NCBI RefSeq assembly: GCF_011044495.1
Contig: NZ_CP049143.1
Location: 7,254,001-7,318,000, forward strand
Direction: 5' to 3'
Origin: Roseimicrobium sp. ORNL1
GTDB taxonomy: Bacteria > Verrucomicrobiota > Verrucomicrobiia > Verrucomicrobiales > Verrucomicrobiaceae
Length of the DNA stretch: 64,000 nt
Each line of letters starts with the position of its first letter. Position 1 is the stretch's first letter. Below, piece by piece: positions 1 to 8,581 of the stretch. Below the pieces are notes generated by a model. The model did not search any database and was not told the origin of the DNA. It saw nothing but the letters and a program-made list of their open reading frames with translations. The position numbers and the translations under genes were made by a program.

Positions 1-97
1 GATCCCCACCTTGCTGTGGTTCAAGGATGGTAACTTCATCGGCCAGACCAGCGCCATGTCCAAGGACGGACTGGTGAAGAAGCTGGAGTCGCTTTAA
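1..97 (+). CDS. Thioredoxin-family protein, C-terminal fragment
   Basis: An open frame enters from the left edge at base 2 and stops at TAA 95-97. The 31 visible residues begin IPTLLWFKDG and continue through a GQTSAMSKDGLV segment. This is the cis-Pro plus beta4/beta5 end of the thioredoxin fold: the cis-Pro precedes the strand, then comes the conserved FKDG turn. The CxxC active site must lie outside the window. A second thioredoxin follows 84 bases downstream on the same strand, so the two probably form a tandem pair that arose by duplication. The subfamily cannot be fixed from this fragment. Confidence 0.75.
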   Translation, partial: IPTLLWFKDGNFIGQTSAMSKDGLVKKLESL

Positions 98-181
98 TTC
101 ACGAGCGAACGTGAAGTCGCGGCGCTCGTGGTTCATACCCGTGAGCAAGAGCCGCCGCGATTCCTGCGCTGTACTCCTTCC

Positions 182-493
182 ATGATCACCATCACCGATG
201 CCAATTTCGAGGCAGAAGTAAGCGACAGCTCGCTGCCGGTGATCGTGGATGTCTGGGGGGATCATTGTGGCTCCTGCCGCGCCATGGAGCCCGTGCTCAA
301 GCAGATTGCGACAGAGCGCGAGGGACAGCTCAAGCTCTGCAAGCTGAACCTCTACGACGCCCCGGCAACCGGACTGCGTTTCAATATTCGCGCGCTGCCC
401 ACCTTCTTGTTCTTCAAGGAAGGAGAACTCGTCGGCAGGCACTCGGGCACCATCTCAAAGGATGGACTCCTGCGCGTCGGCGGGCTCCTGTGA
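182..493 (+). CDS. Thioredoxin with CGSC active site
   Basis: A 103-residue single-domain thioredoxin, the usual length for the family. The ATG at 182 is chosen because the fold starts at once (MITITDANFEAEV); the upstream in-frame extension from 128 has no thioredoxin character. The redox centre is WGDHCGSC, so the usual WCGPC is changed to Cys-Gly-Ser-Cys with His in place of the Trp before the first Cys. The cis-Pro loop reads RALPTFLFFKEG. It is presumably a cytosolic disulfide reductase, since no signal peptide is seen. The Pro to Ser change between the cysteines may shift the redox potential, which is inference. It follows another thioredoxin and ends just before a strong terminator. 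Confidence 0.85.
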   Translation: MITITDANFEAEVSDSSLPVIVDVWGDHCGSCRAMEPVLKQIATEREGQLKLCKLNLYDAPATGLRFNIRALPTFLFFKEGELVGRHSGTISKDGLLRVGGLL

Positions 494-523
494 CGGATTC
501 GTATTGCGACCACTTCACGAAGC

Positions 524-549
524 AAAGGCGCGGCATCCCGCGCCTTTTT
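524..549 (+). terminator. Rho-independent terminator after the thioredoxin pair
   Basis: A 7-bp G+C stem, GGCGCGG at 527-533 paired with CCGCGCC at 538-544, has a CATC loop. A-tract flanking on the left and a T5 run on the right give a textbook intrinsic terminator on the plus strand. It separates the thioredoxins from corA. Confidence 0.85.
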
Positions 550-609
550 CATTTCCCGGCTTGATCCCTCGTTGCTTCTCCGCACCATGCGATCCCACAC
601 CGACGCCGC

Positions 610-1587
610 ATGATCCGCCTCATCACAGAGCAGGGACAGCTCATCGACTGGCAGGATGAGAAGCCCCATCCTCTGCCGGACAACCTCGTGTTTCTTGACC
701 TGCTCAATCCCGCGCGAGCGGAGGAGTTGGAGGCGGAACAGTGGCTGGAGTACCAGCTCCCCACGCGAGAAGAAATGCAGGAGATCGAGGAGTCCTCGCG
801 ACTGTATTCGGAAAAGGGCGCCCTCTACATGACGGCATGGGTGCCGGTGGGGCTGGACACGCCAGTCCCGGAAACGTCCGCCATCACCTTCGTGGTGAGC
901 CCGGACACGCTCACCACGGTCCGCTACTCCGACCCCATGGCCTGGCGTGTCATTTCGGACCAAGTCCGTCGCCAACACACCCTTCCACTCAGCAGTGACG
1001 CGGTCTTCCTTACGCTGCTGGAGTCCATCGTCGCGCGCATCGCGGATACCCTGCAGAACGTGGAGGCGGACCTGCGTCGCATCGCGATGGAGATCTTCCG
1101 GGTGAATCCGAACAAGACGTCGGGTGGCGAAAGCCAGTGTGACCTCAACGAAGTCATCAAGCTCCTGGGCCGCCACAACAGCCTCGTGGCAAACCTTCGC
1201 GAGTGCCTCGTCAGCATCGCCCGCATGCTGCAGTACTTCCTCAACAACGCCGCTCCGTGGATGAAAGGCGAGTTGGCCGCTCTCTTCCGCAGTGTGGCCC
1301 GCGACGTGAAGAGCCTGGATGACTACACCAACCAGCAGACGCAGGAGATGAGCTTCCTCCTCGACAGCACGCTGGGCTTGATCAACATCCAGCAGAACCA
1401 GATCATCAAAATCTTCACTGTGGCCAGCGTGCTCTTCATGCCGCCCACGCTCATCGCCAGCATCTACGGCATGAACGTCGGCCTGCCCGGGGAGAAGGCC
1501 GAGATTGCCTTCTGGGCCGTGATGATCATCATCGTCCTCTCTGCCATCCTGCCCATTGTCTTCTTCAAGAAGAAGAAGCTGCTGTAG
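610..1587 (+). CDS. corA: CorA-family magnesium/divalent cation transporter
   Basis: A 325-residue CorA (2-TM GxN transporter) protein of normal family length. The N-terminal two thirds is the soluble cytoplasmic alpha/beta funnel domain. The C-terminus carries two membrane helices at about residues 268-286 and 297-318, joined by the signature YGMN (GMN at 287-289) and a short acidic-containing periplasmic loop. A basic KKKK tail ends the protein inside the cytoplasm, as is typical. It is predicted to form a homopentameric channel for Mg2+ or Co2+/Ni2+ influx. It stands alone after a terminator, and no Mg-responsive riboswitch was seen in the short leader. Confidence 0.93.
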   Translation: MIRLITEQGQLIDWQDEKPHPLPDNLVFLDLLNPARAEELEAEQWLEYQLPTREEMQEIEESSRLYSEKGALYMTAWVPVGLDTPVPETSAITFVVSPDTLTTVRYSDPMAWRVISDQVRRQHTLPLSSDAVFLTLLESIVARIADTLQNVEADLRRIAMEIFRVNPNKTSGGESQCDLNEVIKLLGRHNSLVANLRECLVSIARMLQYFLNNAAPWMKGELAALFRSVARDVKSLDDYTNQQTQEMSFLLDSTLGLINIQQNQIIKIFTVASVLFMPPTLIASIYGMNVGLPGEKAEIAFWAVMIIIVLSAILPIVFFKKKKLL

Positions 1588-1611
1588 GTGCGGCTGGGGC
1601 AGATTTGGACT

Positions 1612-1751
1612 GCTGGAGCTTGCTCCAGCTTTCGGGAGCAGAGCTTGCTCTGCGTGAAGCAACCCATGACGTGCCAGATACTCGAAGATTTCGAGTTGCC
1701 TCTGGCTTCACGGCAGCAAGCTGCCTGCGGAAAGCTGGAGCAAGCTCCAGC
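1612..1751. repeat. Long inverted repeat built from smaller hairpins
   Basis: The only content of the gap between corA and the glycosyltransferase. The left arm (1612-1660) is the inverted complement of the right arm (1705-1751). Each arm holds two short palindromes. The outer one is GCTGGAGCTTGCTCCAGC at 1612-1629, mirrored at 1734-1751. The inner one is GCAGAGCTTGCTCTGC at 1638-1653, against GGCAGCAAGCTGCC at 1712-1725. The inner hairpins differ in sequence between arms but each stays self-complementary. The centre carries a further hairpin (CTCGAAGATTTCGAG, 1681-1695). No transposase or coding potential is seen. It resembles a REP/BIME or MITE-like element. Confidence 0.85.
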
Positions 1752-1864
1752 ACTCCAAGATCGCCACCCAGCTTGCTCTCGCCAGCCGTAGGATTCCCTT
1801 GGCTACAGGGATTTCCCTGCGGTAAGGAACCGGTTCCCGTCCGGCCCCTTCGTTCTGTTCTTGC

Positions 1865-3778
1865 ATGTCCCTCCGCCTCGTCCGCATCCTGCTGCTTGTG
1901 CTCATCGCACTGGAGGGTGCGTTGCTGCTCTTTGGGCCACAGACAAAGGATCACCTCCCTGCCATCCAGGAGGCCCTCGCGGCAAAGGAGAAACCCGATT
2001 GGGATGACGATGCCTCCATGGGTATCCGCTACGCGGCCTGGATCAATCTGGCCCTGCTGCTCGTGCTCCTGGGCACCGCTCAATGGTGGGCGAAGCCTTT
2101 CACCAATCTCAAATCTCAGATCTCAAATTTCAAATCCGCCGGAAATCAGCGTTGGTTCTGGCCTCTCGTCCTCCTCGCCATCATCACCTGCGTCGCCCTC
2201 CGCATTCCTCTCGCGAGCAAGAGTCTGTGGTGGGATGAGTCCTGGGTGGTACTGCAGGTATCCCACGGGAAGTGGCGCCCTGATACCAAGAAGCCAGGCC
2301 AGCTCAAGTTCACCTCGCACGACTGGAAACGCTGCGCCTTCTACTACCAGAAGCCCACGAATCACGTGCCGATGTCCCTGGCCCAGAAGACCAGCTTCAC
2401 CCTTTGGCGCGCAGTCACGGACGCGAAGCCCGGTGCGTTCTCCGATCTCGCCGCCCGCATACCGGCATTGCTGGCCTCCGCAGCAGCTGTCCTGTTGCTG
2501 GCGCTGCTGATGCGGCAGTGGGGATTTCCGGGGGCAGGTGTTGTCGCGGCCTTCGTTCTTGCCCTACACCCATGGCATATCCGCTATGGGGTAGACGCGC
2601 GTGCGTACGCGCTGGTAGTACCGCTTTGCATCGCCGGCATGTTCGCCGTCACGCGTATCTTCCAGACCCGCGGATTCGCCGTGCTTCCATGGGTGGCGTG
2701 GGGTGCAATAGAGTTCGTGTGGCTATGGGCTTACCCGAATGCCGTCGTTGATGTTCTCGTGCTGAATCTCCTGCTCGCTTACGGCGTACAGCGCTACAAC
2801 GACATGCCGTGGCAAACACTGGTGCGTCTGGCGGTGACGAACGCCTTCGCAGCGATGGCGTTCATCCAGATGTTCCTGCCCAATTTCATGCAAGCCACCC
2901 GCTGGGCAGGGAATGAAACCGTCTCGCAACCGCTTACCAAAGCCCTCTTTGACAGCACTCTGAGCCAGCTCGTGCTCGGGGTGGAACTCGCCTGGCCACC
3001 CACGGTGGAGGCCGCAGGCCTCGTGTCCAGCACGCCTGGCATCGGAATCTCAAGCTTCCGCGGGGCCATGTGGGTGCTGCTCGCCATCCTTGTGCTTCTT
3101 CCCATCGCACGGCATCGGTTCGCCCCAAAAGGATCGGGCGGCCCTTGGTGGGTGCTCAGCAACCTGTTCTTCAGCACCAGCCTCTTCATGCTGATCGTGA
3201 GCAGCACCGGCTCCTATTTCTATCCGCGTTTCATCATCGCGGTGTTGCCCTGCCTCATCGCCATCGTGTGCCTTCTCATGGCGGAGGCAATCTGGAAATC
3301 AGAACCCAAAGGACTGCCTTCGTGGTTGCCGCAGGTGCGTCGATGGGTCGCGGTGCCGCTGGCCCTGGCACTCATCATCCAGGTCTTTCCCTTCTGGAAG
3401 GCCCAGGCCACCTTGCTCGCCACCCGGCCATATGCCCCGTTGCGTGACGTATCGGACTATGTCGCGGAACGGCAGGCTCTGCGCAAAGACGGGAAGCAGT
3501 ACCTTGTGGTCTGCTACGGTCACGGGCACGAGACCCTGCCCATCTATCTGCCGACGGTGGCCAGCGCCGTCTCCAGGGCGGAACTTGAGAAATACATAAA
3601 TCAGGCGCGCACCGAGCAGCGCGGCCTGCTCGTGCTTCAAGGTCACACCGGCCACAATCGCGGTCTCATTCCGGACGGCTTCGAGCTGCTGGATGACAAG
3701 AACGTGTTCACCCAGGTCAACTCCTTCGCCGGCATCGATCCCGAGTTCTACTACCGGGTGTTCGAGATGAACCAATGA
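1865..3778 (+). CDS. GT-C (GT39/ArnT-like) integral membrane glycosyltransferase
   Basis: A 637-residue polytopic membrane protein with about a dozen hydrophobic segments. A hydrophilic first periplasmic loop opens with WWDES (Asp124-Glu125), matching the acidic catalytic motif of GT-C enzymes that use polyprenyl-phosphate sugars (PMT/ArnT/GT39, 'dolichyl-phosphate-mannose mannosyltransferase-like'). LHPWHIRYGVDARAYAL is the second typical conserved segment (H..R.G...R.Y). It is predicted to transfer a lipid-linked sugar on the periplasmic face; the acceptor is unknown. The start is the ATG at 1865, which gives an immediate membrane helix. Residues 81-93 (NLKSQISNFKSAG) are encoded by a simple-repeat-like tract at 2104-2136 and look like an insertion in a loop. 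Confidence 0.82.
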   Translation: MSLRLVRILLLVLIALEGALLLFGPQTKDHLPAIQEALAAKEKPDWDDDASMGIRYAAWINLALLLVLLGTAQWWAKPFTNLKSQISNFKSAGNQRWFWPLVLLAIITCVALRIPLASKSLWWDESWVVLQVSHGKWRPDTKKPGQLKFTSHDWKRCAFYYQKPTNHVPMSLAQKTSFTLWRAVTDAKPGAFSDLAARIPALLASAAAVLLLALLMRQWGFPGAGVVAAFVLALHPWHIRYGVDARAYALVVPLCIAGMFAVTRIFQTRGFAVLPWVAWGAIEFVWLWAYPNAVVDVLVLNLLLAYGVQRYNDMPWQTLVRLAVTNAFAAMAFIQMFLPNFMQATRWAGNETVSQPLTKALFDSTLSQLVLGVELAWPPTVEAAGLVSSTPGIGISSFRGAMWVLLAILVLLPIARHRFAPKGSGGPWWVLSNLFFSTSLFMLIVSSTGSYFYPRFIIAVLPCLIAIVCLLMAEAIWKSEPKGLPSWLPQVRRWVAVPLALALIIQVFPFWKAQATLLATRPYAPLRDVSDYVAERQALRKDGKQYLVVCYGHGHETLPIYLPTVASAVSRAELEKYINQARTEQRGLLVLQGHTGHNRGLIPDGFELLDDKNVFTQVNSFAGIDPEFYYRVFEMNQ

Positions 3779-3802
3779 CCGGAACCGCGACTGCGGCTCC
3801 GG
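3779..3802. terminator. Possible terminator hairpin between convergent genes
   Basis: CCGGAACCGC, a GACT loop, then GCGGCTCCGG forms a nearly perfect stem immediately after the glycosyltransferase stop codon. It sits between that gene and the convergent stress-protein gene. It lacks a clear T-tract, so the termination role is uncertain. Confidence 0.35.
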
Positions 3803-3829
3803 CAGAAGTATATCATCTCCCATCCCACC

Positions 3830-4819
3830 TCACGCCATGGGCACGGTGGCGGGAGGGAAAGGGCTCTCTTGTTCATGGCTGGCGTCATGAGCGTCACCTC
3901 CCTCATCCTTCACCTCAACGGGCAGCTCAAACCCATCCGGCTTCACGGTGAGCACGGAGCAGGGGGCGTGGGTGACAATCTTCTCCGCGGTGGTGCCGAT
4001 GAGCAGGGTGCGCAGATTGGTCTTCCCGCGAGTACCCAGCACCACCAGGTCCGTCTTTGTAAGTTTCATGTGCTCCAGGATGGCCTCGCGCACATTGGAC
4101 CGATCCTTCACAAAGGCATTCCACGTGAGACTGCTCGGTGCGGTGCGCATCAGCGGGCGGAGGAACCCATCCATCTCATACTCCCACTGCGCCAGTCCCT
4201 GGGGTTCCACAGGCGTAATGGGAGGTGAGAATCCATTGTAGTCCATGTTCAGCGCCAGCACGGACTGATTGATCAACAGGCAATCCAACATGGCCCCATG
4301 CAGTTCCGCAAAGTGACGTGCTGCCGTCACGGCCTTGGCCGAAGTCTCGGAAAGATCCACGCAAGCGGTGATATGGTGGAAGCTGCCATCCGTGCCTTCA
4401 CGTACCAGCAGCACATCTGCGGGTGCCTTGCGCATGCACTTGCTGGCTACGGAGCCGATGTCATTGGGTCCGTGTTCAGAGCCGCGAGTTCCCATCACCA
4501 TGAGGTCCGCCTCCAGTCGATGGCGGGCACCAATCAACGCCTGGAAGGGCTGTCCAATATCCAGCTCGATGCGCACATGGTCGGCAGCGACGCCGGTGAC
4601 GGTGACGAAATCAACCACGGTCTGGTCGACGTGTTGAAACAACTCCAGATCCGTCCAGTGGTGAGCCTCCTTCATGGACTCGGCAAGCTTCGGATCGATG
4701 ACATGCATCACGGTGATTGGGGTCTTTCCGGGGGAAGCGATGCGGGCGGCGGCATGCAAGGCCGCGCGGCTTCCAGGAGAAAAGTCGACCCCCACCAGAA
4801 TGTGTTGGTAGGTCTTCAT
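3830..4819 (-). CDS. Tandem-domain universal stress protein (UspA family)
   Basis: A 329-residue cytoplasmic protein made of two UspA domains. The start is the ATG at 4817-4819 (MKTYQHILVGVDFS), where the Usp fold begins; the longer upstream frame is not protein-like. Domain 1 ends with a GTRG...GSVA nucleotide-loop variant (8 rather than 9 residues in the spacer). Domain 2 has a canonical G-x2-G-x9-G-T loop (GTRGKTNLRTLLIGT), so ATP binding is more likely in domain 2. A hydrophilic tail follows. Tandem Usp proteins usually respond to stress or energy state. It is a single gene, convergent with the glycosyltransferase. Confidence 0.92.
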   Translation of the reverse strand: MKTYQHILVGVDFSPGSRAALHAAARIASPGKTPITVMHVIDPKLAESMKEAHHWTDLELFQHVDQTVVDFVTVTGVAADHVRIELDIGQPFQALIGARHRLEADLMVMGTRGSEHGPNDIGSVASKCMRKAPADVLLVREGTDGSFHHITACVDLSETSAKAVTAARHFAELHGAMLDCLLINQSVLALNMDYNGFSPPITPVEPQGLAQWEYEMDGFLRPLMRTAPSSLTWNAFVKDRSNVREAILEHMKLTKTDLVVLGTRGKTNLRTLLIGTTAEKIVTHAPCSVLTVKPDGFELPVEVKDEGGDAHDASHEQESPFPPATVPMA

Positions 4820-5004
4820 GAGATGAAAAGTTGAACGGGGGGTTCGTATCAGGCAGGCGCCACAGGGTGAACACCTCCACGCCGCAGCTTTCTTCTCTCC
4901 TGAATCGCACAGGACAAAATCTGCGGATGGCACTCTTAACCATCGTCCAACCGGCGTTCGATGCTTTTTGCCCTGCAGACGAGAAGGCAACGCTCGAAGC
5001 CGCC

Positions 5005-5925
5005 TTACTTCACCCACTCCTTGAGCACCTTCAGCGTCTCCTCCCGCTTCTCCAGCAGGAAGAAGTGCCCACTGTCCGGCATGAGGTGCGAACGCACCTG
5101 GGCCCCGCGCCCCCGTGCCTGTTGCACGCCCCGGTTGAAATAGCCACTTGCCACAAAATCCTCGCGCGCGCCGGAGAGGAAACAGATGTCCATGCCTGGA
5201 GCGAACCGCGTCAGCACCGTGTCGGGTGCATACGCAGCGAGGCAAAGCAGACGCTTCCAGTCCTGCGGTGCCTCCACGTACACCTTGCAAGCGCCGAACC
5301 CACCGGCAGAGAGCCCGATGAGCACCGGATTTTTCAGAGGGGCCTGCGTCACGGTCGCCGTCTTCGCAAGCGCTTCCTTCACATAGGCGGCGGGAATGCT
5401 GCCGGTGCTCATGCCATAGGCCGGGCAGACGATCACGGCTTCAGGAAAGGCTTCCACGAGGACGTGCAGGCACCAGAGGAAACTGCCCCCGGAGCCGTGC
5501 AGAAATACGATGGTCGGCGTGTCCGCCGTGACCGCCTTGGGGAGGTACACGGTGGCGAGACCTTCAGTGGGCTTCGTCTCGCTGTAGCAGTAGGGCAATG
5601 CCGTGGGCGCGCGCTGAAACACGGTGTCCCCAGTCATGAGCGTGTACCGCTCTGCCGACAGGTGTTGCAGCTTCGCGGCATCTCCCGGCGAGAGGCCCAG
5701 CATCTGCGGCTGGCTCAGGCTCAAGGCGACGATCGACGCCTCCGGCAGCGTCTGCAGGGCGAGCCGGAAGGCCGGCAGCCAGTCCCCGGCACTGCCACCC
5801 AGCTTCACCGGTGGCGAAGTGTGTGCGCTCTTCCAGCGCACCTGCATCACCTTCTGCGCCGCAGCTTGGGAAGCGCAGCCCATGTACGCGAGGCAAAAGA
5901 GCACGGCAGACAGGCACAGACGCAT
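5005..5925 (-). CDS. Exported alpha/beta hydrolase
   Basis: A 306-residue protein with an N-terminal signal peptide (hydrophobic core to about residue 20, likely cleavage near ASQAAAQ). The hydrolase core contains an oxyanion-type FLHGSGGS segment (141-148) and the nucleophile elbow GLSAGG (Ser206). An acidic residue in GARED (about Asp256) and a His in DSGHFF (His287) complete a plausible Ser-Asp-His triad. It resembles esterase/PHB-depolymerase-like or prolyl-oligopeptidase-like hydrolases; the substrate is unknown. Cys17 follows Met-Gly, but the surrounding residues do not fit a good lipobox. It lies alone between the stress-protein gene and the penicillin-binding protein gene, all on the minus strand but with sizeable gaps. 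Confidence 0.8.
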   Translation of the reverse strand: MRLCLSAVLFCLAYMGCASQAAAQKVMQVRWKSAHTSPPVKLGGSAGDWLPAFRLALQTLPEASIVALSLSQPQMLGLSPGDAAKLQHLSAERYTLMTGDTVFQRAPTALPYCYSETKPTEGLATVYLPKAVTADTPTIVFLHGSGGSFLWCLHVLVEAFPEAVIVCPAYGMSTGSIPAAYVKEALAKTATVTQAPLKNPVLIGLSAGGFGACKVYVEAPQDWKRLLCLAAYAPDTVLTRFAPGMDICFLSGAREDFVASGYFNRGVQQARGRGAQVRSHLMPDSGHFFLLEKREETLKVLKEWVK

Positions 5926-5982
5926 GCCACCGTCATATCACGCCACCGTGATTGCTCCAAGCACTACTAGTACTGCGTTCTG

Positions 5983-8529
5983 CTAATCTAGCTTGAGCGG
6001 CGGCGGGGGGGCGAGCTTGATGGGGCTCTGAGGCTGGTTGTCCTCTTCCATCACCGGCACGGCGCGGGGGACCACCTCGCCGCTTTCATCCACCGGCTCA
6101 GCACGGGGCACGGGGATGATGGCATTGTACGGATCATTCCCAATCACGGTGAGTCCCTTCATTCGTACGGAGGGCACATTCATCGCTGCGGGATTGAGCG
6201 GTATCGTGTCTTGGGCCGGTTCCATCATCCCGATGACCGGGCCCACACCTGCGGCACCGCCGCCGCGATGCACGTTGCAGTAGGTCTCAAAGTTCGAGCC
6301 GGGGCGCATCACTTCGCGATGGGTGCAGCGCACCGCCTTCATGCCGCCATTCACCGTATCCGGAACCTTTTCATAGCAAGAGTCCACCGCCCGCAGCCCG
6401 CTCTTGTTGCAGATCTCCACCATTTGCGCCTCCTGGGGCGGGGCGATTTCTTCTGTCTTATAATCCTTCGCAGAAGCATTCATGATGTCCGACCAGATCG
6501 GAAGCGCGATGCGGTTGCTGAAAGCACCCTCGTAGATGGGCTTCTGCTGATCAAACCCACACCAGACACCGCACGTCACCGAGCTGGTGTAACCGAGGTA
6601 CCACAGGTCCTTGAACTCGTAACCCGTGCCCGTCTTGCCGGCAGCAGGGAACTCCTTGAGACCAAACTCGGCGCGCGCCGGCCGGCCCGTGCCACGATCG
6701 AGTGCTTCCACGAGGCAGGAGTGCGTCTGGTAGGCCGCAATCTCATCCATCACCTGCACCAGGGGTTCATCGTCTTCTTTGATCTGGTAGATGACCTTGC
6801 CCTTGTCGTCCGTGATGCGGTGGATCATCGTCAGCTCCTTGGGACGCTTGCCCTTGTTGGGGAAGGCGCTGTAGGCGAGCACCAGCTCATCCAGCTTCGC
6901 TTCGCTCGCTCCGAGGAAGCTGCTGGGATAGTCGCGCACCGGTGACTTGATGCCCGCGCGAGTCACCAAATCCTTCACCGCAGGCAGACCGATTTCCAGA
7001 CCCAGCCGCGCTGTGGCAGCCGTGCGGCTCTGCACCAGAGACTCACGCAGGGAAATGGTGTCGCCATAGACTGTCTCTTCCTGTTCCGTGCCCCATTCAC
7101 CGAGCTTGCCATCGAAGCCGCCGATCATCACAAGGCGGTTGTTGATGGGCTGGTCTTTCATCAACGCCGGCGGGTAGTACTGCGGCTTCTCAAACGCCGC
7201 AGCGTAAACAAATGGCATGAACGCAGTGCCCGTGGGACGGCGCGACTGCATCGCACGGTTGAACATGCTGTCCAGGAAATCACGTCCACCCACCATCGCC
7301 AGCACGGAGCCGTCATGGTTGTCGATCACCAGTGCCGATGCCTGGAGATACTGCGGGGCAGGCATGGGTGTGTTTGCGGGGATCTGCTTCGCGGCGATGC
7401 GCTTCTTCACCTCGCCCTTGATCTCATGGTACAGCGCATACGTCTGGTGTGTGTAGCCGGGGCGCTGCTCCACCTCGGACAGGCGCTGGCGCACCGATGC
7501 CTCCATGGCGCGCTGCAGACGCGCATCCACCGTGGCGTAGATGTGGAAGCCACCTGACTGTGCCGCTTCCTCGCCAATGATGTCGATTGCCTGCTGGCGG
7601 ATCTCTTCCGTCACGTGACTCAGGCGGGTGACATTGTCCGGGGGATTCGTCACCACCGGGATGACCTTGTACTGCTCTGCTTCAGTCTTGGAAAGGAAAC
7701 CTTCCTCGCGCATGCGATCCAACACGTGGTCGCGGGCCTTCTTCGCGCGCTCGGGATAGCGCAGGGGTTCGAGATTGTTAGGACTCTTGATGATGCCGCA
7801 GATCAGCGCGCTCTCTTCCAAGGTGAGATCCTTCGCGTCCTTGCCGAAGTATCCCTGTGCCGCTGCCTGGATGCCGTACAAGTTCCGACCGAAGAAGATT
7901 CGGTTCAGGTACATTTCGAGGATCTCGGATTTTGTGTATTTTTCCTCGATGCGCTCCGCGATGAACCACTCCACAATCTTGCGGGTGTATCGCGAGTTCT
8001 TGTCGCCGCTCTTCTCAAGATCCTTGAGCTTGAAAGCATTTCTCGCGAGCTGCTGGGTGATGGTACTTGCACCCTGGGTTTCCTCGCCGGCCTTGTAATT
8101 CAGCCACATGGCGCGCGCCACGCCCCACATGTCCACGCCTTTGTGGCGGAAGAAACGCTCGTCTTCCTGAGCCGTAAGCGCATCGATAAACTTCAGCGGC
8201 ACCTGCTCGAATTTGATCGGGGTGCGGTTCAGCACATAGATGCGGCCCAGTTCATCGCCGCGCCGGTCATAGATGAGGCTGGCTTTTTCAATCTTGTGCA
8301 GGTCATCCAGGTTAAACGTCTCCGCCTGCGCGCGCAGGGGTGCGAGAAACGCCATGACCACGCCCATGACCGTGACGCCGGAGACGAGGCAGATGATGGC
8401 CAGGATGGCGAACCACTTGCGCCGGTAGATGGGCACCCTGCGCTTGACGACATTTCCTTTGCCACGTTTCGACGGGGGCACCGTTCCACCCAACTGGCGG
8501 GCAATGGGGTTCACTTCAGGCTCAGGCAT
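5983..8529 (-). CDS. Class A penicillin-binding protein with degenerate transpeptidase site
   Basis: An 848-residue bifunctional-type PBP1A homologue. It has a cytoplasmic basic N-terminus and one TM helix (about 40-63). The GT51 glycosyltransferase domain is intact, with EDERFF (Glu122) and QGASTITQQLARN (152-164). The transpeptidase domain follows (about 395-680). In it the SxxK position reads TAFM (Thr435, Met438, within RPTGTAFMPF), the SxN position reads SRT (501-503), and only KTG (632-634) is kept. The glycan-polymerising half therefore looks functional, while the acylating Ser and general-base Lys are missing. A Pro-rich C-terminal tail ends the protein. It is divergent from the methyltransferase gene across a 52-base promoter region. 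Confidence 0.93.
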   Translation of the reverse strand: MPEPEVNPIARQLGGTVPPSKRGKGNVVKRRVPIYRRKWFAILAIICLVSGVTVMGVVMAFLAPLRAQAETFNLDDLHKIEKASLIYDRRGDELGRIYVLNRTPIKFEQVPLKFIDALTAQEDERFFRHKGVDMWGVARAMWLNYKAGEETQGASTITQQLARNAFKLKDLEKSGDKNSRYTRKIVEWFIAERIEEKYTKSEILEMYLNRIFFGRNLYGIQAAAQGYFGKDAKDLTLEESALICGIIKSPNNLEPLRYPERAKKARDHVLDRMREEGFLSKTEAEQYKVIPVVTNPPDNVTRLSHVTEEIRQQAIDIIGEEAAQSGGFHIYATVDARLQRAMEASVRQRLSEVEQRPGYTHQTYALYHEIKGEVKKRIAAKQIPANTPMPAPQYLQASALVIDNHDGSVLAMVGGRDFLDSMFNRAMQSRRPTGTAFMPFVYAAAFEKPQYYPPALMKDQPINNRLVMIGGFDGKLGEWGTEQEETVYGDTISLRESLVQSRTAATARLGLEIGLPAVKDLVTRAGIKSPVRDYPSSFLGASEAKLDELVLAYSAFPNKGKRPKELTMIHRITDDKGKVIYQIKEDDEPLVQVMDEIAAYQTHSCLVEALDRGTGRPARAEFGLKEFPAAGKTGTGYEFKDLWYLGYTSSVTCGVWCGFDQQKPIYEGAFSNRIALPIWSDIMNASAKDYKTEEIAPPQEAQMVEICNKSGLRAVDSCYEKVPDTVNGGMKAVRCTHREVMRPGSNFETYCNVHRGGGAAGVGPVIGMMEPAQDTIPLNPAAMNVPSVRMKGLTVIGNDPYNAIIPVPRAEPVDESGEVVPRAVPVMEEDNQPQSPIKLAPPPPLKLD

Positions 8530-8581
8530 TTGGGGGTAGTTTGCGTTGCAGTGGGGAGAGAGTATAGCCCCTTACCGTAAT

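Noticed and set aside
494-609. Mg2+-responsive riboswitch before corA
   Set aside because: After the terminator only about 60 bases remain, with no structured leader.
352-1662. 436-residue open frame antisense to corA
   Set aside because: A GC-rich shadow of corA: His/Arg/Val-rich, no domain pattern, and the sense frame is an unmistakable transporter.
4831-5970. 379-residue plus-strand frame opposite the alpha/beta hydrolase
   Set aside because: The minus strand carries the signal peptide and the catalytic GLSAGG motif; the plus frame is His/Arg-rich shadow.
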